DNA from: Flavobacteriaceae bacterium | GTDB lineage: Bacteria > Bacteroidota > Bacteroidia > Flavobacteriales > Flavobacteriaceae | Assembly: GCA_023700885.1 (NCBI GenBank) | Contig: JAMPYA010000145.1 | Span: 1 to 5,581 of the forward strand | Direction: 5' to 3' | DNA: 5,581 nt | Part shown: piece by piece, positions 1 to 5,581 of the stretch | Layout of the letters: every line of letters starts with the position of its first letter | How positions within the stretch are numbered: position 1 is the first letter of the stretch | Position numbers and translations under genes: made by a program | The notes under the pieces: model-generated | What the model was told of the DNA's origin: nothing | The model's input: the letters and a program-made list of their open reading frames with translations, nothing else | The model's database searches: none

Positions 1-50
1 ATTAATAACTATATTTGATAATGAAAATAATAACCAAAAAACGGTCAACG

Positions 51-578
51 CTATTTAGGGAAGTACAGTGTTTCATTTGCCATTATTAGAGCTAGTTTAT
101 AATCGTGTGAGGTAGAAAACTGAAGATCTGAATTTATCAAATAGGCATCGAGATTTAAACGAATATTGTGTTTATTTCTAAGGAAATAAAATATATCAAA
201 ATGGGTATGTTTCATTTTATAATAGTGATAAAAATCTTTATTATCCTCAAAAAATATTTGTAGTTTGAAGAGTTCTCTTTTATAAAATTCTTGTTGTTTA
301 TTAGTGGATAGTAGCGAGATGTGAGGTTCAATTTGGTAAAGCGTATTAATATAAATTGCTTTAGAAGTGAGTTGAGGTTTGATGTTTTTGAAAAAATTGA
401 TTTCATCCTGGTTATCGATAAAATCGTGGTTGACAATTTCAATTTTGAGATCATTGAGAACTTGGATGGCATACAAGAGTGACTTTTCAAAGCATTTAAG
501 GGGAGGGCTAACCTCTATAGATAGGTTAGATAAATGCTGTTCAAAGTCGTCTAAGACCTTAAACAGGTTTGTTTTCAT
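51..578 (-). CDS. RteC family protein, short at the C-terminus (175 aa)
   Basis: RteC proteins are regulators first described on the Bacteroides conjugative transposon CTnDOT, where RteC activates excision. This protein carries the conserved RteC blocks: DEINFFKNIKP at about residues 58-68, followed by the SKAIY segment; FFEDNKDFYHYYK at 109-121, followed by the D-x-x-YFLR block; and FSTSHDYKLALIMANE at 154-169. It then stops abruptly after LYFPK. From memory of the family, many members continue for roughly another 100 residues with a winged-helix DNA-binding domain, which is absent here. None of the three frames in the remaining 50 bases restores a recognisable continuation, so this may be a truncated gene or a C-terminally degenerate remnant. 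The start is ATG at 578-576; an out-of-frame ATG lies 4 bases upstream. It lies 102 bases downstream of the integrase stop on the same strand. The family call is firm; whether it still functions is uncertain. Confidence 0.8.
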   Translation of the reverse strand: MKTNLFKVLDDFEQHLSNLSIEVSPPLKCFEKSLLYAIQVLNDLKIEIVNHDFIDNQDEINFFKNIKPQLTSKAIYINTLYQIEPHISLLSTNKQQEFYKRELFKLQIFFEDNKDFYHYYKMKHTHFDIFYFLRNKHNIRLNLDAYLINSDLQFSTSHDYKLALIMANETLYFPK

Positions 579-593
579 GCATTTTTTTTATTA

Positions 594-647
594 GTTAGTT
601 AATTAGTTTACTAACCGAAAATAATCAATTGCGCTGATTTTTAAAAC
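594..647 (-). promoter_or_regulatory. Possible weak promoter and operator-like repeat upstream of the RteC gene
   Basis: On the minus strand, TATTTTCG (616-623) is one base off the Bacteroidetes -7 consensus TAnnTTTG. A TTTT at 643-646 sits 19 bases upstream, where the -33 TTTG would be. Immediately downstream, around the expected transcription start, is an inverted repeat GTTAGT (594-599) / ACTAAC (610-615) within a TTAGT-rich stretch. The leader to the ATG would be about 30 bases. This is an inference from short matches in AT-rich DNA. Confidence 0.3.
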
Positions 648-680
648 TTTAGTAAATGGGGTGATTTACACGGGGGAATT

Positions 681-1934
681 TTATTCAGCTTTTTTGGCTT
701 GTTCTTCAGTATTTTTTTGGAATTTCATTCTTAAGATATTCATATCCTCACTTACTTTTTTATCCAATACTTTGGCATAATGTTGCGTGGTTTTCAAGCT
801 CTTATGACCTAACATTTTGCTAACACTTTCGATTGGCACTCCGTTAGTGAGGGTGACCGTTGTGGCAAAGGTGTGGCGCGCAATGTGAAAGGTTAAATCT
901 TTGTTGATTTCGCAGACATCGGCGATTTCTTTTAAATAGGCGTTCATCTTTTGGTTGCTTGGAACCGGTAAGAGTTTGTTTTGGATTTCACATTGGGGGT
1001 GTGATTTGTATTTATTAATGATTTCTTGCGGTGTTGGCAGCAATGGAATTTTGGAAGCGGATTCCGTTTTCTGACGGTGGGTGAAAATCCATTGTTCGCC
1101 ATCAATTCCTTTGCTGATGTGTTGGGTGGTGAGGTTCTTTAAATCGATATACGCTAAACCTGTAAAGCAGCTGAAGAGGAATAAATCTCTGACAATGCTC
1201 AGGCGGTCACTCACGAATTTTTTATTGACAATCTTGTTGATTTCCTGCTCGGTTAAGAATACGCGTTCTACTTCTTTGACCTTGGATTTGTAATTAGCAA
1301 ATGGGTCATTGGTAATCCAACCATTCGCCATGCATTGTTTTACAATCTTCTTAAAGTTCTTGATGTACTTAATAGCGGAATTGTTGGCGCACTTTCTGAC
1401 GGAGCGGAGGTAAAACTCATAATCACAGATAAAGGCATGGTCGATTTTATCGAGTTCTACATCGTTAATATTATATTTCCACTCTAGGAAGTCCTGAGTA
1501 TGTTTAAGGGAAGTTTTATAGCGTTCTAGTGTTCCGGGAGCGTACTCCTGCCCTAGCAACGCTTCGATTCTGTTGTTATGATCCTGGAAAATAGGAATGA
1601 GCGTTCTTTCTCTTTCTTGCTGCCCGAAGTACTTGCTTTTGAAATTATCTACCGTTAAGCCCTGACCTGAATCGACTAAACTATTTCTAACCGCATTAAT
1701 TTTAAATTTTAAGGTGTTGAGCTGTTCATTTATTAAACGGGTCTCTACAGAATTCCCGATCATTTTACCTTTGTCAACAGACCATTTTGAGGGATCTAAA
1801 TAGATGCCAGTGCTATTATCTAATCGCTTTCCGTTGATGGTTATTCGCTGGAAAATTGGCATGAATCCTTTGCCATTAACCTTTGCACGCTTTAAATAAA
1901 ACAGTACAGAAAAAATTGTGTTCATAATCATCAT
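681..1934 (-). CDS. Site-specific tyrosine recombinase (integrase), 417 aa
   Basis: This enzyme cuts and rejoins DNA at attachment sites to integrate or excise a mobile element. The N-terminal part (about residues 5-60), beginning TIFSVLFYLKRAK and including RITINGKR and STGIYLDPSKW, is the arm-DNA-binding domain seen in Bacteroidetes integrases. The middle (about 110-215) is the SAM-like core-binding domain. The catalytic domain follows, with Lys289 in the beta-hairpin, H350-I-A-R353, His377 in LGHKSLKTTQHY and nucleophile Tyr386. The usual box I arginine in TGLR is alanine here (TGLA, Ala261); CTnDOT integrase also lacks that arginine. I start at ATG 1934-1932. The frame is open to a TTG at 1952, and ATGs at 1931 and 1925 are equally possible, since Bacteroidetes genes rarely have a Shine-Dalgarno sequence. 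The gene is transcribed away from tRNA-Ser, with its attachment region upstream, and probably acts on the element to its left. Confidence 0.93.
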   Translation of the reverse strand: MMIMNTIFSVLFYLKRAKVNGKGFMPIFQRITINGKRLDNSTGIYLDPSKWSVDKGKMIGNSVETRLINEQLNTLKFKINAVRNSLVDSGQGLTVDNFKSKYFGQQERERTLIPIFQDHNNRIEALLGQEYAPGTLERYKTSLKHTQDFLEWKYNINDVELDKIDHAFICDYEFYLRSVRKCANNSAIKYIKNFKKIVKQCMANGWITNDPFANYKSKVKEVERVFLTEQEINKIVNKKFVSDRLSIVRDLFLFSCFTGLAYIDLKNLTTQHISKGIDGEQWIFTHRQKTESASKIPLLPTPQEIINKYKSHPQCEIQNKLLPVPSNQKMNAYLKEIADVCEINKDLTFHIARHTFATTVTLTNGVPIESVSKMLGHKSLKTTQHYAKVLDKKVSEDMNILRMKFQKNTEEQAKKAE

Positions 1935-1990
1935 GTTTAGGTTACTAATCAATTTAGGCGATAAATACAGACCTTACAAGATGTTTAAAA

Positions 1991-2012
1991 TTTGAACATG
2001 TACTTGTTCAAA
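1991..2012. promoter_or_regulatory. Operator-like palindrome upstream of the integrase
   Basis: TTTGAACA (1991-1998) and TGTTCAAA (2005-2012) form a perfect 8-base inverted repeat with a 6-base spacer. Further GAAC half-sites follow at 2017-2020 (ATGAACGG) and around 2042-2045 (CTGAACAGG). It ends 57 bases before the integrase ATG, so it could bind a regulator of integrase expression or be an arm-type site for the integrase or an excision factor. No convincing TAnnTTTG box was found for the integrase itself. Confidence 0.4.
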
Positions 2013-2058
2013 AAATGAACGGCTCTAGCTTTTTAATACTGAACAGGTTAACTATCAA

Positions 2059-2111
2059 ATAGGGGCACAATAGCATTGTTAATAAGTGGGTGCCCCGAAT
2101 TGTGCCCCTAT
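2059..2111. repeat. Inverted and direct GGGGCAC repeats in the attachment region
   Basis: ATAGGGGCACAAT (2059-2071) is repeated in perfect inverted orientation at 2099-2111, with a 27-base spacer. The spacer contains another copy of GTGCCCC (2090-2096), in direct orientation to the one at 2102-2108 and offset by exactly 12 bases. There are thus three GGGGCAC heptamers, in much more GC-rich DNA than the surroundings. No T-run follows, so this is unlikely to be a terminator. Because it lies between the integrase gene and the tRNA, I infer that these are recombinase-binding sites (arm- or core-type). No protein is known to bind them. Confidence 0.55.
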
Positions 2112-2126
2112 CAGTTTGATTAATAA

Positions 2127-2142
2127 TGAAGGATTATGAGAT
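2127..2142. repeat. 16-base direct repeat, element-side copy (possible att-related site)
   Basis: The 16 bases beginning TGAAGGATTATG are identical to those at 2189-2204, 62 bases away, and the match stops exactly at both ends. This copy lies on the integrase side of the tRNA terminator hairpin. Confidence 0.6.
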
Positions 2143-2152
2143 TGTTGAAATC

Positions 2153-2189
2153 AAAAAACCCTTCAAAACAGTATGATTTGAAGGGTTTT
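2153..2189 (-). terminator. Rho-independent terminator of tRNA-Ser
   Basis: AAAACCCTTCAAA (2155-2167) and TTTGAAGGGTTTT (2177-2189) form a perfect 13-base stem with a 9-base loop. Read on the minus strand, the stem ends in six consecutive T (2158-2153). This is the expected orientation and place to end the tRNA-Ser transcript, 24 bases past its 3' end. Confidence 0.8.
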
Positions 2190-2204
2190 GAAGGATTATG
2201 AGAT
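2189..2204. repeat. 16-base direct repeat, tRNA-side copy (possible att-related site)
   Basis: This copy is identical to 2127-2142. It lies between the tRNA-Ser 3' end and its terminator and shares one base with the outer end of the terminator stem. With the other copy it frames the terminator exactly. Confidence 0.6.
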
Positions 2205-2212
2205 CTACTCAG

Positions 2213-2297
2213 CGGAGAAAGAGGGATTCGAACCCCCGGACCTGTTACAGTCAACAGTTTTCAAGACTGCCGCAATCGACCACTCTGCCATTTCTCC
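2213..2297 (-). tRNA. tRNA-Ser (anticodon UGA)
   Basis: On the minus strand the acceptor stem GGAGAAA (2297-2291) pairs with TTTCTCC, followed by discriminator G at 2213. The anticodon arm GCAGT-CTTGAAA-ACTGT gives anticodon TGA (plus-strand 2261-2263), which reads UCA and other UCN codons. The long variable arm typical of serine tRNAs (GACTGTAACAGGTC) and the T-loop TTCGAAT are both present. The length is 85 bases and CCA is not encoded, so it must be added enzymatically. The gene appears intact despite the adjacent integration, so whichever cross-over occurred preserved or rebuilt its 3' end. Confidence 0.97.
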
Positions 2298-2327
2298 GGT
2301 CAACATTTGATTTCTCAAACGTGAGTG

Positions 2328-2359
2328 CAAATATAATCAGGTTTTGGGTTCTGCAAAAA
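2328..2359 (-). promoter_or_regulatory. Bacteroidetes-type promoter of tRNA-Ser
   Basis: On the minus strand, TATATTTG (2335-2328) is a perfect match to the -7 consensus TAnnTTTG. TTTTTG (2359-2354) supplies the -33 element, with an 18-base spacer. Transcription should begin about 25 bases before the mature tRNA 5' end. Confidence 0.75.
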
Positions 2360-2435
2360 CATTTGATACTTTTTTTAAAACTATTTTTTAAGTATTCTAT
2401 TGCATTTCAAACAAAGAAGTATTAATCATATTTAT

Positions 2436-2443
2436 TACATTTG
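2436..2443 (+). promoter_or_regulatory. Candidate -7 box for aroC
   Basis: TACATTTG matches TAnnTTTG exactly and lies 15 bases before the aroC ATG. It would give a very short leader of under about 10 bases, and there is no clear -33 TTTG upstream, so it may be a chance match. Confidence 0.3.
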
Positions 2444-2458
2444 TTTAAAACTATACTT

Positions 2459-3523
2459 ATGAGTTCAAATAGCATTGGAAAATTATTAACCCTTACCACT
2501 TTTGGTGAATCTCATGGCGAAGCAATTGGAGGAATTATTGATGGTTGTCCTGCAGGTTTAGAAATTAATTTTGATGCCATTCAACAAGAACTCAATAGAC
2601 GAAAACCGGGTCAATCAAAAATCGTAACCCAACGCAATGAGGCCGATGAAGTTCAATTTTTATCTGGTATATTTGAAGGAAAAACGACAGGCGCTTCTAT
2701 CGGATTTCAAATTAAAAATACTCATCAACGATCTTCAGATTACAATCATTTAAAAAATTCTTTTAGACCTTCACACGCAGATTATACTTATCAGCAAAAA
2801 TACGGACATCGAGATTATCAAGGAGGAGGAAGAAGTTCTGCAAGAGAAACTGCCAATTGGATTGTTGCCGGGGCTATCGCCAAACAACTAATTCCATCCA
2901 TCAAAATAAATGCTTTTACCTCATCTGTTGGTAAAATTTATATCAACAAACCTTTTCAATCGCTTGATTTTCAAAAAATTGAATCTAATATTGTTAGATG
3001 TCCAGATCAAGAAAAAGCATCAGAAATGATTGCTGAAATTGAATCTATTAAAAAACAAGGCGATACAATTGGAGGTACGATTACTTGTGTTATCCAAAAT
3101 GTACCAATTGGTCTCGGAGAACCAATTTTTAATAAATTACAAGCACAATTGGCTCATGCTATGTTAAGTTTAAATGCTGTTAAAGGATTTGAATACGGTA
3201 GCGGATTTTGTGGAACCGAAATGAAGGGCAGCGAACATAATGATTTATTTAATGTTGACGGAACTACTAAAACCAATCTTTCGGGCGGAATTCAGGGTGG
3301 AATTTCAAATGGAATGGATCTTTATTTTAGAGTAGCTTTTAAACCCGTTGCTACCATTATGAAAACTCAAGAATCTATCAATTCATTAGGTGAAGTTATT
3401 AATCTTGAAGGTAAAGGACGGCATGACCCTTGTGTTGTACCTAGAGCAGTTCCTATTGTTGAAGCGTTAGCAGCTTTAGTTTTAGCCGATTTTTATTTAT
3501 TAAATAAGATTACTAGAGTTTAA
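2459..3523 (+). CDS. aroC: Chorismate synthase (EC 4.2.3.5), 354 aa
   Basis: This is the last step of the shikimate pathway. It converts 5-enolpyruvylshikimate-3-phosphate to chorismate in the cytoplasm, using reduced FMN that is not consumed overall, and so supplies precursors of aromatic amino acids, folate and quinones. All three family signatures are present: GESHGEAIGG at residues 16-25, with His19; GGGRSSARET at 122-131; and GRHDPCVVPRAVP at 320-332. The second catalytic histidine is His106, in FRPSHADY. The length is normal for bacterial AroC and no domain is missing. I chose ATG 2459; the frame is open back to a TTG at 2441, but the added residues do not belong to the family. It is transcribed divergently from tRNA-Ser, with 161 bases between them, and stands alone rather than with other aro genes. 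It belongs to the host chromosome, not to the element on the left. Confidence 0.98.
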   Translation: MSSNSIGKLLTLTTFGESHGEAIGGIIDGCPAGLEINFDAIQQELNRRKPGQSKIVTQRNEADEVQFLSGIFEGKTTGASIGFQIKNTHQRSSDYNHLKNSFRPSHADYTYQQKYGHRDYQGGGRSSARETANWIVAGAIAKQLIPSIKINAFTSSVGKIYINKPFQSLDFQKIESNIVRCPDQEKASEMIAEIESIKKQGDTIGGTITCVIQNVPIGLGEPIFNKLQAQLAHAMLSLNAVKGFEYGSGFCGTEMKGSEHNDLFNVDGTTKTNLSGGIQGGISNGMDLYFRVAFKPVATIMKTQESINSLGEVINLEGKGRHDPCVVPRAVPIVEALAALVLADFYLLNKITRV

Positions 3524-3640
3524 TTGCTTGCTTTTTTAGTGCAACATACCGTTTGTATAAATTGACATTAATAAAATGGTTCGGTGCAATTATTAAAAAA
3601 TCAGTTAGAGTTTTTTTTGTGAAGTATAACGGAATAAAAC

Positions 3641-3730
3641 TTCTCGGTACACTCTGCTACTCGAAGTGAGGTGTATCGAGAACCGTTTTTAATAATTTTT
3701 CTGTTCTCGATACATTCCGATAAATCGGAA
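3641..3730. repeat. REP-like inverted-repeat cluster between convergent genes
   Basis: Three copies of a TTCTCGRTACAY unit occur in alternating orientation. They are TTCTCGGTACAC (3641-3652), its inverted copy GTGTATCGAGAA (3671-3682, 11 of 12 paired) and TTCTCGATACAT (3704-3715). The second and third copies form a perfect 12-base inverted repeat (3672-3683 / 3703-3714) around a T-rich 19-base spacer. Directly after is a perfect hairpin, TTCCGAT-AA-ATCGGAA (3715-3730). The cluster is the only notable content of the 340-base gap between aroC and the acetyltransferase gene (3524-3863), which converge on it. It could serve as a bidirectional terminator. From memory, similar CTCGATAC-containing intergenic repeats recur in Flavobacterium genomes, but I cannot check that here. 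Confidence 0.7.
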
Positions 3731-3863
3731 CTGACGAAAAATTAACATCCAAAACTAATGACTCCCAACAGGTTAATAAATATTTTTTATACAACTCTAT
3801 TGTTAAAATAGCTTTTAATTAATTTAAGCTTTAGCATGAAGGCAGATTATCTTAAAAATTTAT

Positions 3864-4388
3864 TCAATAAATTTCTTTCTCCATGAGATAATCATCCATA
3901 ATAAAACCATTACCGATATCTTGAACAATGGCCTCTATATTTTTAAAACCCATTTTTTCATAAGCTTTTATACTGTTAGTGTTGTACTTATTAACCGTTA
4001 ATAAAATCTTGTTACAAGCAAATTCTTTAGCTTGTGCTTCCATAAAAGCAAGTGATTTTTTAGCGAATCCTTTTCCTCTACATTCTTTTAACACATAGAG
4101 TTTGCTTAAAAATAGCAATCCATTTTTTATGTTATACGAAAAATAAGCGACATCCTTTTCTTGATGAAGTATTATATAATACCGATTACCTTGATGTACT
4201 TGCTCTTCAATTGCAGATGATGACTGAAATTTATCAAGCATATAGGCCACCTGCTGTTCACCTATGATAGCTGTATAATGTTCTGTCCAAATTAGTTTTG
4301 CTAAAGTTGCAATGCGTTTAAAATGTTTAGTATTGTTTGCCAATAAAAATTGCATGTCAGATTTATTTTGAACTATATTTTCTTTCAT
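3864..4388 (-). CDS. GNAT family N-acetyltransferase, 174 aa
   Basis: This is a single GNAT fold that transfers an acetyl group from acetyl-CoA to an amine; the substrate cannot be told from the sequence. Motif A, with the acetyl-CoA pyrophosphate-binding loop, is LYVLKECRGKGFAKKSL at about residues 97-113 (R104-G-K-G-F-A). Motif B is seen in NTNSIKAYEKMGFK at 136-149, with the usual tyrosine Y143. The N-terminal helix around 27-48 (LAKLIWTEHYTAIIGEQQVAYM) resembles that of many Bacteroidetes GNATs. It is soluble and cytoplasmic, with no signal peptide. I used ATG 4388-4386; the in-frame ATG at 4355 (Met12, giving 163 aa) fits the usual family start, just before the first strand, equally well. 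The gene begins 20 bases after the stop of the surface-protein gene upstream, so it may be read from the same transcript. It converges with aroC. Confidence 0.9.
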   Translation of the reverse strand: MKENIVQNKSDMQFLLANNTKHFKRIATLAKLIWTEHYTAIIGEQQVAYMLDKFQSSSAIEEQVHQGNRYYIILHQEKDVAYFSYNIKNGLLFLSKLYVLKECRGKGFAKKSLAFMEAQAKEFACNKILLTVNKYNTNSIKAYEKMGFKNIEAIVQDIGNGFIMDDYLMEKEIY

Positions 4389-4408
4389 GTTATATGATCA
4401 ATTATTTA

Positions 4409-5581
4409 TTATTTTCTTTTTATGGTAAAATGTCCTTTTTTAATAGGAAATTCATCAGAAATATAAATATGATACCAATAATCACTTGAAGGTAGTTGAT
4501 TTCCGTTAAAAGTTCCGTTCCACTTTAAAGAGTGAATTTTTTGATTTAACAATATTTTACCAAATCTATCAAATATTATAATTGAAGCTTCAGGAAATTG
4601 TGATAAACCTTCTATCTCAAAAAAATCATTAAAAGAGTCATTATTAGGAGTAATAAATTTGGGGATGACTAAAATCATCATTTTTTTGACATCAAAACCA
4701 CATCCATTAAGCTCTCTAACATAAAAATTAATTTCACCTCCTTTTAAATTATTGAATATGGGTGAATCTTGAAAATTGATATTATCAATAGAATATTCAT
4801 ACGCTCCATTTTCTACTGTTAATATAGTACCCATATTATAATCAATAATAATCTCTTGTATTTTTGGGTTATTTATCTGCTCGACAAAAAATGTCTTAAT
4901 TGTTGAACAGTTAGTTATATTATTGGTTAGTTTAACGGTGTACGTTCCAGAATTAGAAATTTGAATTATTTGAGTCATTTCACCTGTACTCCATTCATAT
5001 GTCACATTAGTTAATTGGGCATCTAAATCAAGAAAACTATTTTCACAGATCTTTACAAACTCATCTGAGGTTACGGGAGGCATATTAACTGTTGCGATTA
5101 CCGGAACCCTAATTCCGTTAGAACACCCGTTGTTAAAGGCTTCTACATAATAATTTTTTGTAGATGTTATTAATGGTGTTGTATAACTTGATCCTGATTG
5201 AAGTACCATTGTTGATGTTAAAGAATCGTACCAATGAATAGTTCCAATATTTGAGGATGCTGATAAAACAACACTTCCGGGTCCACAAATAGCATTATTT
5301 ACAACAGTTGGGTTATTTGGTATTTCATTAATTCTTGCTGTAACAGGTATTCTCGTGCCAGACGTACAACCCAAATCAAAAGCAGAAACATAAAAGGTTG
5401 TCGTACTTATTAAACTTGTAGTATAGGTATTGCCCGTTTCAATTGGCGTTCCGCCCGTTTGCGAAGCATACCAATACACATTTCCAGTATTAGAAGTTGC
5501 ACTAAGCGTTATATTTCCAGTTCCACATCTACTAGCATTTGTAATTGTTATGATTTCAGGAATCAAAATTGATGAACTTGC
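4409..5581 (-). CDS. Secreted/surface protein with Ig-like repeats and T9SS type B sorting domain (C-terminal part, 390 aa visible)
   Basis: The reading frame is open to the window edge, so the N-terminus and signal peptide are outside; the first in-frame TTG (5566) is not a believable start. Two homologous Ig-like repeats of about 80 residues come first (roughly 1-85 and 86-166 of the visible part), with shared pattern LSA-SN-G--WY and an ending YV-AF--GC--G-R-PV. Two less regular beta-rich stretches follow (about 168-235 and 236-305). The last 85 residues, from PKFITPNNDSFNDFF through IIIFDRFGKIL and KWNGTFNG to GHFTIKRK, are the gliding-motility-associated (CHU_C, type B) C-terminal signal. 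This signal sends proteins across the outer membrane by the type IX system and on to the cell surface or medium. The function of the missing part is unknown; adhesin-like proteins are common in this class. A GNAT gene follows on the same strand. Confidence 0.93.
   Translation of the reverse strand, partial: ASSSILIPEIITITNASRCGTGNITLSATSNTGNVYWYASQTGGTPIETGNTYTTSLISTTTFYVSAFDLGCTSGTRIPVTARINEIPNNPTVVNNAICGPGSVVLSASSNIGTIHWYDSLTSTMVLQSGSSYTTPLITSTKNYYVEAFNNGCSNGIRVPVIATVNMPPVTSDEFVKICENSFLDLDAQLTNVTYEWSTGEMTQIIQISNSGTYTVKLTNNITNCSTIKTFFVEQINNPKIQEIIIDYNMGTILTVENGAYEYSIDNINFQDSPIFNNLKGGEINFYVRELNGCGFDVKKMMILVIPKFITPNNDSFNDFFEIEGLSQFPEASIIIFDRFGKILLNQKIHSLKWNGTFNGNQLPSSDYWYHIYISDEFPIKKGHFTIKRK

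Larger units (their letters stand above)
1..2142. mobile_element. Right-hand end of an integrated element (ICE or genomic island) at tRNA-Ser
   Basis: A tyrosine recombinase gene and an RteC-family gene lie next to the 3' end of a tRNA-Ser gene, separated from it by a repeat-rich non-coding stretch. In Bacteroidota, RteC proteins are known from conjugative transposons of the CTnDOT type, and tRNA 3' ends are common integrase targets. The integrase gene also looks richer in G+C than the flanking DNA: 26 of 60 bases at 1081-1140, against 21 of 60 in aroC at 2521-2580. The exact boundary is not proven. I place it at the outer 16-base repeat (2127-2142), but it could be anywhere up to the tRNA 3' end. 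The other end lies outside the window. No transfer genes are visible here, so I cannot say whether it is conjugative, mobilizable or a remnant. Confidence 0.6.

Noticed and set aside
212..490. Minus-strand open frame of 92 codons
   Set aside because: It lies wholly inside the RteC-family gene in another frame and has no recognisable family features.
379..594. Plus-strand open frame of 71 codons
   Set aside because: It is antisense to the well-supported RteC coding region and has no motif.
1081..1293. Plus-strand open frame of 70 codons
   Set aside because: It is antisense to the integrase catalytic domain, which is clearly the coding strand.
2198..2425. Plus-strand open frame of 75 codons
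   Set aside because: It runs antisense through the complete tRNA-Ser gene and its promoter; its start lies in the direct repeat.
2441..2458. Upstream TTG extension of aroC
   Set aside because: The six extra residues do not fit the conserved AroC N-terminus; the ATG at 2459 does.
3524..3640. Possible aroC terminator or small gene just after the stop codon
   Set aside because: I found no GC-containing hairpin followed by a T-run and no credible open frame here; the repeat cluster further on is the nearest candidate.
3856..3874. AAATTTATT/AATAAATTT palindrome over the acetyltransferase stop codon
   Set aside because: It is made only of A and T apart from the central base, so the stem would be weak and is likely in AT-rich DNA by chance.

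Overview
The window looks like chromosomal DNA of an AT-rich member of the Bacteroidota, probably Flavobacteriaceae. Four things point there: a type IX secretion (type B) sorting domain, an RteC-family protein, a Bacteroidetes-style tyrosine recombinase, and promoter boxes of the TAnnTTTG type instead of E. coli-like -35/-10 boxes.

Left third (1 to about 2142): the edge of an integrated mobile element. A short RteC-family gene (51-578, minus) lies just downstream of a tyrosine recombinase gene (681-1934, minus). Between the integrase start and the tRNA is a 280-base non-coding stretch dense in repeats: an operator-like TTTGAACA/TGTTCAAA palindrome, an arrangement of GGGGCAC heptamers (two direct, one inverted), and two exact copies of a 16-base direct repeat on either side of a terminator hairpin. 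This is how an integrase gene and its attachment region look when an element has inserted at the 3' end of a tRNA gene. The element presumably continues left beyond the window.

Middle (2213-3523): tRNA-Ser(UGA) on the minus strand with a clear Bacteroidetes promoter, then the divergent housekeeping gene aroC (chorismate synthase). aroC carries all three family signatures and is full length.

Right part (3524-5581): a 340-base gap between convergent genes holds a cluster of inverted repeats of a REP-like intergenic element. After it come a GNAT acetyltransferase (3864-4388, minus) and, 20 bases upstream of that gene, the C-terminal part of a secreted cell-surface protein (4409-5581, minus). 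That protein has two Ig-like repeats and a C-terminal type B T9SS sorting signal; its N-terminus is cut off by the window edge.

I see no wholly new system. The parts worth a second look are the integrase/attachment region, the RteC protein that stops before its expected DNA-binding domain, and the intergenic repeat cluster.
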